Shown: positions 37,106-46,923 of the stretch, piece by piece
Numbering within the stretch: the first letter of the stretch is position 1
Layout of the letters: every line of letters starts with the position of its first letter
Source of the DNA: Ophioderma brevispina
Lineage: Eukaryota; Echinodermata; Ophiuroidea; Amphilepidida; Ophiodermatidae
Direction of reading: 5' to 3'
Length of the DNA: 64,000 nucleotides
Assembly: GCA_023653785.1 (NCBI GenBank)
Contig: JAMKCH010007199.1
Coordinates: forward strand, 1 to 64,000
Program-made: the position numbers and the translations under genes
The notes under the pieces: generated by a model
Told to the model about the DNA's origin: nothing
The model's input: only the letters and a program-made list of their open reading frames with translations
Databases searched by the model: none

Positions 37106-37144
<39 letters not shown>

Positions 37145-37557
37145 CTCATCATCTTGGTTTCTTGTAGATTTCCTCTGGGACTGGCCTCAATATTTCTGGA
37201 CAAGCAAATTGACGATCTTCAATTTGTAGTATTTGATATTTTCACTCTCTTTATAAAGCACTCGCCTCTTTCATTACATTGTCGATTCTGATAGTGGGCA
37301 GGCAACTTGCTGAAAGTGTTGTAAATTATAAGACACATTTTGAACTATTAAACTTAAATGTACATTCATGAACAAAAAATACCTAGGTAAGTTATAATTG
37401 AATATTTAAAGTAATCTGTGTAATATAGGCATATAAGGGGCTATTTCACGATAAGCGCTCACTTGAAGTACGGTATTCATCACATGGTTTACTGTAATAG
37501 GGAGATTATGCAATGGGGTTCGCTATTTAAATCAATGGGAGCCAAAAAACCCCCCAA
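35479..37557 (+). repeat. segmental duplication: blocks P and Q, then P'Q' joined
   Basis: Block P (35479-35766) recurs as P' (37141-37429) and block Q (36813-36940) as Q' (37429-37557) with almost no differences. In the first copy P and Q are separated by 1,046 bp (35767-36812). In the second they are joined with a 2-base overlap, GC. Both copies start at A-rich tracts, the second after an uninterrupted A-run at about 37110-37141. Either the second copy is a deletion derivative, or it preserves the empty site of an insertion, or the assembly has joined two haplotypes. Confidence 0.9.
35975..36346 (-). CDS. candidate small two-exon gene, unknown protein
   Basis: The minus strand has a 123-codon frame starting MASHTVPDFIDFSIPC. 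It can be read through or spliced. A consensus donor GTAAGT at 36281-36286 and an acceptor after a long T-tract (GGACAG, 36194-36199) would remove a 93-nt intron, a multiple of three, leaving exons 36287-36346 and 35975-36193 and a 92-residue protein ending GHILVELHRLF. The intron would encode the otherwise odd poly-Phe run, which favours splicing. An AATAAA (35879-35884, minus) lies about 90 nt past the stop. I see no signal peptide, transmembrane segment or known domain; the second exon is rich in Cys, Leu and Ile. It lies wholly inside the segment missing from the second duplication copy. Chance remains possible. Confidence 0.3.
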   Translation of the reverse strand: MASHTVPDFIDFSIPCEQSAVSILPSSLKPKVQGIKIDSQNFFFFFFLCGQIKSCDYIELIYCGFLIVEDLINLGRLERWTDYLGLRKIPCTRILEEFCMNVDRCYFGVSLRGHILVELHRLF

Positions 37558-38037
37558 AAAAATGTTTTTACTTGCTTTGCTTGCACCAAAAATGGCAGAT
37601 TTTAACATGCACAGAGGAAATTTTAAAAATCACACACAGCAAATCAGTCTGTCACGCCCGTAGCACGCTTTTTATTCATGTGACCTTAGAAGCAGGGTGT
37701 GTGTGGTGTGTGTGTGTGGGGGTCATGATGAGCATATTTTTCTGGCCAAAATGTTAACTAAAAGTCTTGAATCGGTACATTTCTGGGGTTAAGCCTAAGG
37801 AATGACTTTTTTAGGGTCAAACAATATGAGGGCCATCAATTTGTGCATTCTTTTGACCGGTTGCAGGTACTGGCAGCTATGTATTCTGCTTATATGATTA
37901 TCCCTCATATCTTCTTGGAAATTTCTCAGTGAGGACTATACTCTGTCATAATTCCTTTTAATTTAATCTCTGCGTCAAGACTACGCCAACATTCCCGCCA
38001 GAATGAACCAGGACAACGCACAAAGCAAAATACTTAG
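37558..38037. other. no gene recognised
   Basis: GT-rich stretch near 37698-37722, no gene signal. Confidence 0.4.
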
Positions 38038-38286
38038 ATGCGTGTCACACGCAGCAACTCTCGCGCGCGTGTATACAGACGCTTATTTCAGAAAAGGAAT
38101 TGTGATGGTGACTATAGCTCGATCCTCACCCCAGAGGAAAAAAAATTAAAGACTCTCGGGCACACAATGCTACAAAAAAAGATCAGATGGGGCAACTCAA
38201 ATTTATCTGAACCCAGTGCTCCAGTAATGGTTTGGGTAAATAAAATCTTCAAAGCAATTTGCAGGCAAGCAGGCTGGCAGGAATGA
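38038..38286 (+). CDS. weak candidate ORF, 82 codons, unknown
   Basis: The frame reads MRVTRSNSRARVYRRLFQ at the start and contains ILTPEEKKLKTLG and a Trp-containing tail. Composition is basic and less repetitive than the neighbouring frames, and the segment is GC-richer. There is no recognised domain, no splice context that decides it and no homologue I know. It may be an exon or transposon debris. Confidence 0.15.
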   Translation: MRVTRSNSRARVYRRLFQKRNCDGDYSSILTPEEKKLKTLGHTMLQKKIRWGNSNLSEPSAPVMVWVNKIFKAICRQAGWQE

Positions 38287-38949
38287 TGTCACTGGCCTCA
38301 TTAAAAAAACAACTTTTTGGTGAGGGGGATGGACTAAAAAAACACAAGTAGTGGTGGTAAATTATGGCAACAAGAACCCAAATTAAGGTTGCAACTAGAA
38401 GGTTAGATCAAGCCTGATGCCATTCATTTCCCTAATTCATACATCAGGCTATTCTTAGATCACATAAGTTCAAACAAGCCATGTATGTGCATGCATTTAT
38501 ACAATATACACACAAATACTACAAGACGATATTGGATTATGGTCCACAGTCGATTCATACAATAGAGCCACCAGAAGTGGCGTTTCAAGAACAATCTATC
38601 CAGATAACGATAAATTATTTAAAATATTATGAGTGCATGAAAAGCTCAGTCTTAAAACAACACATTAAATCACAAAAGAGCAATCTTGATTTAAAATGAG
38701 CTACATGTATGTGTCGATTCAAGTATTTGAGATGCAACGAACAGCCAGCTCACAACAGGTTCTGAAATTAAATCATTACTCATTAGGGAGCCTCACAATT
38801 TACATTTTAAACTACTCGTCAATTGGTTACAACAAAGAAGGTAATGCAATGTAAGGGGGGGGGGGGTCAAACACGATCTGCTCGATTTGGGCATCTAGGA
38901 TTTCCAAACGCTAATTTAGGGAATTCTTCTTAGGGAATTCACCAACAAG
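38287..38949. other. no gene recognised
   Basis: A G-run of about 11 lies near 38857-38867. Otherwise AT-rich. Confidence 0.4.
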
Positions 38950-39122
38950 CAGAATTTTAAGGGAGTTTCTGTAACCTGACCCTTCTTACACTCTTTTTTT
39001 TCTGACAAACTTATGAATTCGGAAACCTCAATGTGCTTTATTCTGTGAAGGGTTTCCTAATTCATAAGAAAAAAAGTGTGTCAGATGGGTCAGGTTATGG
39101 AAACTCACTAATTTTAATGTGG
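38950..39122. mobile_element. foldback MITE with ~60-bp arms
   Basis: The left arm GAGTTTCTGTAACCTGACCC...CACTCTTTTTTTTCTG...TTATGAATTCGGAAACC (38963-39027) is inverse to the right GGTTTCCTAATTCATAAG...AAAAAGTGTGTCAGATGGGTC AGGTTATGGAAACTC (39051-39107). Weaker pairing continues outward (AATTTTAA / TTTTAATG). Confidence 0.75.
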
Positions 39123-39656
39123 GACACCAACCTACTACCATATCTGCTTGCTCAGTCTTTGTGGATGTTACTCAACAACTTCTCCCATGAAATTGCCAGT
39201 GGAAAAAAAAGATGGATGCCTTTTTACATTTCCAGCCCTAGTAGTCCGCTCCACAACACTCACATACAAATTGCATAGTATTTTAAAGTCGGATTTCATG
39301 TTGTCATGTTGCTGCTCTGTTTGCTTTGAGATTTATTACATTTCAGTAGAGAGAAAATCTAGCAGACCCGTACCTTAGGCAACATTACTTAGGATTGAAT
39401 GCACTGCTTTCTCATGAATGACTCAACTGAAGAATTTTATTTAGAAAAATATTCCAATTAACATACACTGTACAGACTTCTTGACTTATTTCTCACTCAC
39501 AATGTGAATAGCTCTGCGGCTTTGTGATGTTCATTTCACAATTCAGGGAAGTATGATGTGACAGTGATTTATAGATGGGTCATCAACCTCTGAAAATGTA
39601 CATTTGAGTATACCTCACTTTGAGTATACCCAGAATTTTAAGATTGTATTATAAAA
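39123..39656. other. no gene recognised
   Basis: Only short chance frames. Confidence 0.4.
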
Positions 39657-39865
39657 GGGCCATTCTTCAAGAAGTCACACGTGACCGAACTTTATTTGTC
39701 CTCCATGACAAAACAACCAATCTAGCAAAAGGGGAAACAATATTTTTGGTTAGGTATAGACAAAATAGAACCAAAAATAATGTTTCCACTTTCGCTAATT
39801 TGGTTGTTTCATCATGGATGGCAAATAAATTTCGGTCACGTGTGCGACTTCCCGAAGAATGGCCC
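39657..39865. mobile_element. 209-bp whole-element hairpin containing CACGTG
   Basis: Left arm (39657-39755) and right arm (39768-39865) are inverse over ~98 bp with roughly one mismatch in eight. Matching words include GGGCCATTCTTC, CACACGTGACCGAA, TTTATTTG, ACAACCAA and AACAATATTTTTGGTT. The loop is about 12 bp. Each arm has an E-box CACGTG. The long hairpin explains the mirrored frames on both strands (81 and 91 codons). Confidence 0.8.
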
Positions 39866-40128
39866 AAAAGTGAAAATTGTTTGCAATATTTCTGACAGAT
39901 ATTGGGGCACAACCTGTCCAGTGTCCACTCTCAATCAATTCCAGGTATCAGACTTAATCCTTCCATGTTTAGAAGCATGAATTACCTCTAATCTTCTAAA
40001 TGTCCATTTTAATTTTTATTTCTTGTGATGTTTTCTGTTGTACAAGTATTGACGTTTATGTTTGGCAAGCTATAGGACCTTTGGTAACCATGTTGGAATA
40101 CAAAATAACACCCCACCTGCATTATAAG

Positions 40129-40987
40129 TAGAGATTAACTGATCCAGGGTTCCTCTGCCGATCCGATGGCCGATATTTTTTCGTAGTATCGGCCTTGCCG
40201 ATCGATCCGATGATTTGCCCCACACACTAAAGATCGCACTGGGTTCAATTTTTTAAACTCAGAAATTGGCAACAGCGATTATAATTAATAAACTAGAATT
40301 TCGCGGTTCTCGGCTTTCGCGCTCGCTATATTCAAAGAATATAAGCTGTGGGCCGCCCCATGACCTTTGACCCTGGCACGTGACCTTTGGTCTCATCAAC
40401 ATATGAGGGATTGCATGGTGCACCTATGACAAAAGTTTGGTTCCAATTGAACTTCAAGTTTTCAATTTAGATCAATTTTACATTTTTAGCCTATTTTTCA
40501 ACTTGACCTCACATGACCTTTGACCTTTCAACATGACCTTTGACCTCATCAACATATGAGGGATCCCATTGTGCACCTATGACAGAAGTTTGGTTCCAAT
40601 TGAAGTTAAACTTTTCAATTGAGGCCGATTAAAAAAAAACTTAACAATTTTTGACACACACATTCACACAAACACACAATACACACGCACAACGGATTGC
40701 TAAGTGGTCCTGCCAGCTATAGCTGGCGGCCCACAAAAATGTGGTTCACATTTGCTACAAGTTAAAATGAGGAATTTTGGAGGATATGGTTAACTTTTTG
40801 AGCAGCTCGTCTCGTGTTTCTACTTAAAAACTGGATAAATACCCATTTTACTTCATCCCTTTCTTTCATTCAGTACATCGGCTGAGAATCGGCAGGCTCT
40901 GATATATTTTTGCCGATCCAATTTTCTGCCGATTTTGCAAAATCGGCTCCCGATCCGATGTCCGATACAAATATCGGTTAATCTCTA
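40129..40987. mobile_element. hAT-like element with 8-bp target duplication, host of a nested element
   Basis: The ends are TAGAGATTAACTGAT and the inverse ATCGGTTAATCTCTA. ATTATAAG flanks both sides exactly (40121-40128, 40988-40995). Subterminal regions are packed with CGATCC/CCGAT/ATCGG words, typical binding-site clusters for hAT transposases. Most of the centre (about 40300-40745) belongs to a different nested element. No transposase ORF remains. Confidence 0.93.
40347..40735. mobile_element. nested element with TIR TGTGGGCCGCC and DR1 motifs
   Basis: TGTGGGCCGCC at 40347-40357 and its exact inverse GGCGGCCCACA at 40725-40735 bracket two ~150-bp direct repeats. Each repeat runs TGACCTTTGACC...CATCAACATATGAGGGAT...AAGTTTGGTTCCAATTGAA. 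Perfect TGACCTTTGACC sits at 40361, 40514 and 40534. The true outer edge may extend left to about 40305, where GCGGTTCTCGG also occurs in the relative at 60.3 kb. An AC-rich tail (40657-40690) precedes the right end. Confidence 0.8.
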
Positions 40988-41326
40988 ATTATAAGTACTT
41001 CATGCACACTGCACACAAAATAGGGTTCAGTAATTTGTAGCAAACAAAACCAAACAAAAAGAAAAACCCAAATTTTTCAATTTTTTTTTTTAAATTTCAG
41101 GCCAAGAAAGGTACTAATTACTATGGAACCATAATACATGATTTTTTTTACAATTGCACAAAAAGCATAAATAGAGATTACAATCACCCAAAGTTGCAAT
41201 CTATATTCAGGGTGTACAAGAAATATACAGGGTGTAATAAATGTGTCTTAATTAAAATGTGTTGTTGCTTGAGATATTCCTTAGAGTATTTTCTGTATAT
41301 AATATGATCTGGAAAAACCAAATATT

Positions 41327-41489
41327 CAAGGGACAAAATACTTTTGGGGCTACGGGGGCTATTTGAGCAAATTCTGCCAAAAAACTAGCCCTCGTAGTGC
41401 ATTTTACCATAGGCCAAAATTTCTCATGGGGGCTATTTTGTGAAAACTGAGGGCTAATCGCCCTTAGCCCTCGTTTATTTTGTGACCTG
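41327..41489. mobile_element. 163-bp hAT-like MITE, TIR CA(A/G)GG.CACAAAAT
   Basis: The left end CAAGGGACAAAATA and right end TATTTTGTGACCTG are inverse. The 8-bp duplication CAAATATT is exact (41319-41326, 41490-41497). The interior has inverted GGGGGCTA / TAGCCCTC words. Confidence 0.88.
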
Positions 41490-41541
41490 CAAATATTGTA
41501 TACCTATCACTGCATTCAAGTAGGTGTTTTCAAGTTCTGTT

Positions 41542-42196
41542 CAATTTTTGGGTCTTCATACATACATGTACGCGATGCTATCTGGGTAACCCATCGGATG
41601 TTGCTCTTGGTCGGTTTCAAGACTGTCTGCATACTGGCTTTGTATCCTTTGTTTGAGCCACCTGGAACAGCCAGTGGACAGCTATTGAACATGCCCAGTA
41701 CAATCCATACAAATGAAACCGCCATTGTAATGCAGAGGGTGTTTGAACCAATCCCATAATGCATTGCAATGGGCCTATATACTAAACACACGTCAGTACT
41801 TAGAGGTAAAAAGTGTTCAAAAAGTTTAAGAACCACACGACATTTCATAATCATGCTAAAATTATGTGTACTAATGCTTTTTGGGTTAAAATCAGCATAA
41901 AAGTCAGTGTTTTTATATGTTGAGAATAGGATTTGTGTGAGATTACATGACCCTATTGAGGTGAAATTTCCCAAAACTGGTGCATTGTTGGATTGACTAT
42001 TTGTGTAATACACCCTCTGTTTGTAATGTGCACATCCCATTGCTGCCCACTGGCTGCTACAGTGCTACCCCAGGTGACCCAAACAAAGAACTTGAAACCA
42101 GGCTACCAGCTGACTGATTAAGCCGTCTCGAAACTGACCAAGTTCGACATAAAAGGGTTTCCCAGGTCACATCACATATGAAGACTCAGAAATTGA
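41542..42196. mobile_element. foldback element, ~150-bp arms, related to the MITE at 22245
   Basis: The left arm (41542-41690) and right arm (42040-42196) are inverse: CAATTTTTGGGTCTTCAT / ATGAAGACTCAGAAATTG at the ends, then TTGGTCGGTTTCAAGAC / GTCTCGAAACTGACCAA, then TTTGTTTGAGCCACCTGG / CCAGGTGACCCAAACAAA. The right arm carries TTTCCCAGGTCACATCACA, matching the TIR of the element at 22245-22500. The 174-codon minus frame at 41516-42040 runs along one arm and the loop and is not credible as a gene. Confidence 0.7.
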
Positions 42197-42840
42197 AAAT
42201 GCCCACTAGAAAAATAAATACTTGTATAGGGTGCAGTGTTTTAGGTATTTATAAACAAAGATGATCAAACTACACAGCCAGATTCCTACTTGCAGTGTAA
42301 CCCAGAGCTTAGGCTACTCCATGTGCACTCTTAGCTCTACTCCAAGGGTACCCCTTGATGCATTATTGATGCAGTACCTACAACTAAGTAAGTACTTGTG
42401 AAGTACACAAGCCCCTGATGGATAGCAGCTATGTTTTCTAAGCAGTAACCATCCTATAGTGTACTCTGCAGTTACCTGCCAGGTGACTGACAGGTACACA
42501 TGTAGGCCACCAAGTACTTCTGTAGGTACTCTACCCTACTATCTGCCTATTAGGCAGCACATTGGCTCATAGAAGGCGCTAAACAATCCATTGTTGTTTA
42601 CCCCTTTCTGATCATTTTCAAGCTTAGTAACATATTTGAGTTCAGCATCGCCGAAAACCCCTATGACATTTTGTGTACAAACGTATAAGGTGTTCACAGA
42701 TTCAAGATTCCTTTATTCAGCATAACATATCGTACGTGACATAAAATGTATAATAGAGTATATTATATAATAATACATAATAAATAAAGTATCAATTATA
42801 AACTGTACTAAGATGAGCAGGTGCGGAAAATGATATGCTA
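42197..42840. other. no gene recognised; weak inverted pair
   Basis: CAGTACCTACA...AAGTACTTG near 42371-42399 is inverse to CCAAGTACTTCTGTAGGTACT near 42510-42530. A CTTTATTCAGCATAACAT word lies near 42711-42728, just before the LINE fragment. Confidence 0.4.
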
Positions 42841-43158
42841 GGACCATGGACAACCCGATAGGGCTTATAGTTATTACTGGCACAGAGGAAATGTGTTTGG
42901 AGAGAGGAATCTTGAAGAATGTTGTTGGAGTTTTGTGATGAAAAAGAGTTATGTGTAGAGAATACGTGGTTCAGGAAAGAGGACAAAAGGAAAGTGACGC
43001 ATAGCTCGGGGGAAATGAGACAGATTGATTTTGTGTTAGTGGGCAATGGGAAGAGAAAATTTCTGAAGAATGTTAAGGTGATTCCAGGAGAATTGCAAAA
43101 TGGGTTGGTGGTTGCAAATGTGGATAAGAGGAAGGTGAAAAAGGTGGTGAGGAAGGTT
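42841..43158 (+). pseudogene. LINE endonuclease fragment (RTE-like)
   Basis: The frame at 42919-43158 reads like the C-terminal half of an RTE-type AP endonuclease: LLEFCDEKELCV, then NTWF (42961-42972), a KRKVTHSSG stretch, then IDFVLV (43024-43041) and VIPGELQ with basic sequence following. These are the family's conserved blocks in the right order. The catalytic N-terminal half and the reverse transcriptase are absent. The reading stops exactly where the inverted-repeat element at 43159 begins, so the fragment was cut by a later insertion or by its truncation. Confidence 0.85.
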
Positions 43159-44242
43159 AAAAAGTGGTGCAGCGCTCTCTTGTGTCATGTCTACATGTAG
43201 GCATGTAAAGAGTAATTATAGTAGGATTTTTTATTCCTGTCAGTTCATTAAAAGTTTTTGGGGCGTGTCGACGATTCCATTCGTTCTGAGAGGGTGTATG
43301 CTTTACCCACTCATTCAATAGAAATTCTAATGGACCATGTCGGATCAGATTAAGGCCATAATTATAAAATGTACCTTTTCTCCCGAAAAAATAATGCAAA
43401 GTACGACACTGAATAAATTCAAAAAAAAAACTTGAATAAAATGAAGCATTCAACATATGAAAAAGAAATGATACGATAAGCTAATTATACTCGCCAAATT
43501 TATTCGTCTTATGGCTGGAAGAGGAGAAATCTCCACTGTCTGAATCGTACCACCATTCTTACAAACAACATCAGGAATTTCAATATTTACATTAGTTTTT
43601 TCCCTTGTTGTTTTGCCAGCATGATTTATCTATATCAACAAGGCTTGCATGCATTTTCCTCAGGATTTTTCGTCACTAAGGAATATTAGAAAATCTGAAT
43701 GTTTAAAGCTGGTTAAATTATTCGTCTGTTACAGAAATAATTTGGGGGGGGGAACTGGGTTTTTTTTTTTTTTTTCTGTTTTGTCTAATCATATATCTAA
43801 GTACTGAAAGTTTTCATCACTAATAACAAATACAATATTTACGTGGACTACTCCTCTTCAGATTAAGAGGTTCACCGGCCTCGATGTCATGACACTTCTC
43901 CCTTCTTGATTGTCTCCAAACAAAGGACTCGAGAGTGTGTCTCGACTGTAAGACATCTATTCAATTGAATCTGGCTATGAAGCCTTTTCATATTCGATAC
44001 AAAAAAGGGTTCATGTAAAATGGGTTAGAGCATCTTATTATGTTGAACAAAGTTGCCATTTGATCTGTTAATACGCCTTTTTAGTTTTGATCTCAACTCA
44101 TCCCCTCCAGATGGGTTCGTACCATCGACAATATGCGTTACGACAGGAATAAAAAATCTGATCTAGAGGGAGTATGTTGTTCAAATCCACTCCACCACAA
44201 AATTAAGGAACATGACACCAAGAGGGCGCTGCACCACTTTTT
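43159..44242. mobile_element. 1.08-kb TIR transposon interrupting the LINE fragment
   Basis: The left end AAAAAGTGGTGCAGCGC...TGTCATGT (43159-43190) is inverse to the right end ACATGACACC...GCGCTGCACCACTTTTT (44210-44242), 30 of about 33 matching. A second inverse pair further in, ATTTTTTATTCCTGTC (about 43226-43241) and GACAGGAATAAAAAAT (about 44134-44149), shows the arms are long but eroded. No transposase frame is seen, and no target duplication was resolved. Confidence 0.82.
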
Positions 44243-44326
44243 CCCAGACCCGAGGCAAAAAAATTTTGTCATTTCACGGTGAGATAGTTAATTATAATAG
44301 AATACAAAAAACAGCCATAATGTAAA

Positions 44327-44493
44327 CAGGGATGAAATAAGGATTTCAGATCCAGGAGCAATTTTTGGTGTTTTTAAACATTTTATTGCCCCTGGTCTAT
44401 ACAATGTACAACAGTTTTGTTTCAGAACCGAGAGCATTTTTGCCTTTTAGCAAGGGGGAAATTTTGCCCTTGCCCCTGCTTATTTCAAGCCTG
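44327..44493. mobile_element. 167-bp hAT-like MITE, TIR CAGG..TGAAATAAG
   Basis: The left end CAGGGATGAAATAAGG and right end CTTATTTCAAGCCTG are inverse. AATGTAAA flanks it exactly (44319-44326, 44494-44501). The interior has AGGAGCAATTTTT and AAATTTTGCCCTTGCCCCT. Confidence 0.9.
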
Positions 44494-44501
44494 AATGTAA
44501 A

Positions 44502-45331
44502 GCAAAAAATGACCCATTATAGCCCACTCGGCTCCTATAAGAAATAATTTTTTTTCTAAAGGATTTTCCTGGATTTAAATTTAACTTTCACTGTCACAAG
44601 TAGTATGTTTTACCATGCTTAATTAACCCAACAATCATGTTGCCAAATGCTTGCAGGCACCAGGGGTGAAAAAATGCAAATTTCCCTTGGGAACTAAAAT
44701 CGCCAAATTTCCCTCCCTCCAAGATTTTAAAAAATCCCTTTTATTTTCTTATGCATTCTTTATAAAGCAACAAATTTCCCTCCCAAATATCAAATTTTTT
44801 TCGCATACCCTCCCACTTTTTCCAACATGGTTTTGTACATCAACCACTGCAATACAATGTATTAAATGTTGTCTGGAAGAACCAAAAACTTGTTAGTTAA
44901 CATATTATTTCATTCAAATTAGCATTTTAAAAGGCATAGTGATTATTCTTTACTGATAATTCCATCTTGAAAAGGCTACTTGTGTACACTGCCTCCACTC
45001 AATGTACTGTACTAACCTGTGGCAAAATTAACAATCGAAAAAAATCCAACTCAATCCTACATTAACAATATTGTACCTTTGTTACACGCAACAGTGCACA
45101 AAGCAATTTTGAGAGAGCAAAATGGAGATTTCCAGTTCACTTCACAAACAGTGTACATGTGGGTAAAAGTGGCGAAAAATGGCATTTGTTTTCTGGGGAA
45201 GGCTCTCAAAAACATGGCAATATATTTTAAAATTTTTCATTTCATTTTTAATCTTTTCCAAAAATGCTAATTAAAATAAAAATATGCCCTGGTTCCAAAC
45301 CAACCCAAGATTCAAAAATTCTTAAGTACAC
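44502..45331. other. no gene recognised
   Basis: At 44655-44825, words such as CAAATTTCCCT and CCCTCCC recur several times, perhaps an old MITE interior. Confidence 0.4.
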
Positions 45332-45803
45332 TCAGTACTTAAAGAGGGACTCGGAGACATTAATTAAGGTGGTAATGGGTGTATTCATGCGCGGATCCAG
45401 GAGGGGGCCACGCGCCCACCGGTAATTCTGCAAAATCTTAACAAAATCACCCAATTTTTGGACCTTTTTTTGGACAAGTTTTACCTTTCAGCCCCCAGGT
45501 AATTTTGACCGTTTTTCAAATCCTGGACCGCCCCTGGTATTGGACTCAACCAGAAAAGACGTGAGCATAAGAGGATATCGAGTTGTGAGAAATAACATTT
45601 GTGTTCGGTAATCATAGGTTCAGTGTATTGAAGTTGCTGTCATCTGGCTTTGATAACCAGCAAAATAAGATGCAACGTTTCACTGATTTCATCCGGGTAA
45701 ATTCTTCACAGCCCGATATCCTCTGATGCCCATACCTTCTGGTTTTGTCCAATACCAAAACCTTCTTAATTTTTTCCCTCCATAGTCCCTCTTTAAGATA
45801 CAC
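45332..45803. mobile_element. foldback MITE, one arm interrupted
   Basis: The left arm begins CTTAAAGAGGGACT (45338) and the right arm ends AGTCCCTCTTTAAG (to 45797). After skipping 45386-45536, the left arm continues GGACTCAACCAGAAAAG...CATAAGAGGATATCG, matching the inverse of CGATATCCTCTGATGCC...CTTCTGGTTTTGTCC on the right. The uninterrupted right arm therefore shows what the left looked like before insertion. Confidence 0.8.
45386..45536. mobile_element. nested 151-bp element, CGCGGATCCAGG ends
   Basis: The left end CATGCGCGGATCCAGG is loosely inverse to the right end CCTGGACCGCCCCTG. GTATT flanks it on both sides (45381-45385, 45537-45541). Removing it with one GTATT restores continuity with the opposite arm of the surrounding foldback element. 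The superfamily is uncertain: the ends look hAT-like but only 5 bp of duplication is seen. Confidence 0.75.
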
Positions 45804-46923
45804 TGGTACATTTGAAAAATAGTGTGCCCCTCAAGATTTTTCAAAAATCGATATTTTTGCATGTTTGTACAGCCCGATGTAACTCCACTAGTGCGTCTTC
45901 ACAGTCGTGGCGTGGCGATGCTGGCGATGAATTTAACATCGCAATAACCGCGCGAATGAAAGAGTCTGGGGGGGGGGGGGGGGGGGTATCCTCCGAGCGC
46001 AAATTTCTCATCTCGGTAAGTTGTTGCTGTATTATTTTATTTGACAACTAAAGTTGCCAGTTGGCATTTTCATAACAATTTAGAGAATATCTACATACCA
46101 TTCCTATTTTGACGATAGAGCCTCTGGATTTCCCAAATGAGATCCAGCAAACTAGAATAGATGAGCGATATTATTTACGATACTAGGTCAAGTTATATTA
46201 AAATTGTTATCCATGCCTGTTGATCAAGTAATATAGGACATATTGCCAATATGCATGTTGACTTTCTGGGGCAAATAAGTACATGTTCTGACTCGTTGTA
46301 TTGTTTTACCCCATTTAAGTTTCGCACATCTTCAAGGATTTTGCATGACTTTTATCATTGTTACATGCCCAGTTTGATGATGACCATTAGTAGTCTACCT
46401 ACATTTGTACATGGGGTTGGTCATACATGCAACATGTTAGGATGCGGATCTCAGAAGATTCAGTGGGTAAACCAAATATTTCGCACTAAAGAACCGCCAC
46501 CAACATTTCTTTACTATATCCTTAAAAATAATCATCCCTCGTATGGGATTCATACTATTTTTTCGTCACTAATCCATACTTTTATATTGTCCATTTAATT
46601 GTATCTTCATTGGATGATATTGTATGTTGATTATCGGGCTGATGGGAGATTTTTAAGGCGGGTTCAGCTTGGTTTTCATGAGGTAATCGCCCGACCTTGG
46701 ATCCAAATACAGCCAATCAGAGAATTATCGTGGCCGCGATAGTCGCCGAGAGTTTGAACAAAATTCAACTCTCCCGCGAAGGCTCAAAACCATCGCGCGA
46801 AAGAAATTCTTTCGCCGAGGCATAAAACAATCGGGGTAGTTGCATCGCAGCCGCGATATCGCGGACGCGAAGTGGATGTATAACGGCTTAAAGCTTTATA
46901 TACCACAAGCCCTCACCCGAAAT
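45804..46923. other. no gene recognised; G19 run and CpG-rich block
   Basis: A G19 homopolymer is at 45968-45986. A CpG-rich block at about 46650-46880 is rich in small palindromes (CCGCGATATCGCGG, GCGAAAGAAATTCTTTCGC, GAGAGTTTGAACAAAATTCAACTCTC) and has CAGCCAATCAGAGAA. It may be a regulatory island or an element interior. No ORF supports a gene. Confidence 0.45.

Noticed and set aside
41516..42040. 174-codon minus-strand open frame, among the longest here
   Set aside because: It runs along one arm and the loop of a foldback element, and the opposite arm mirrors part of it; no protein family is recognisable.
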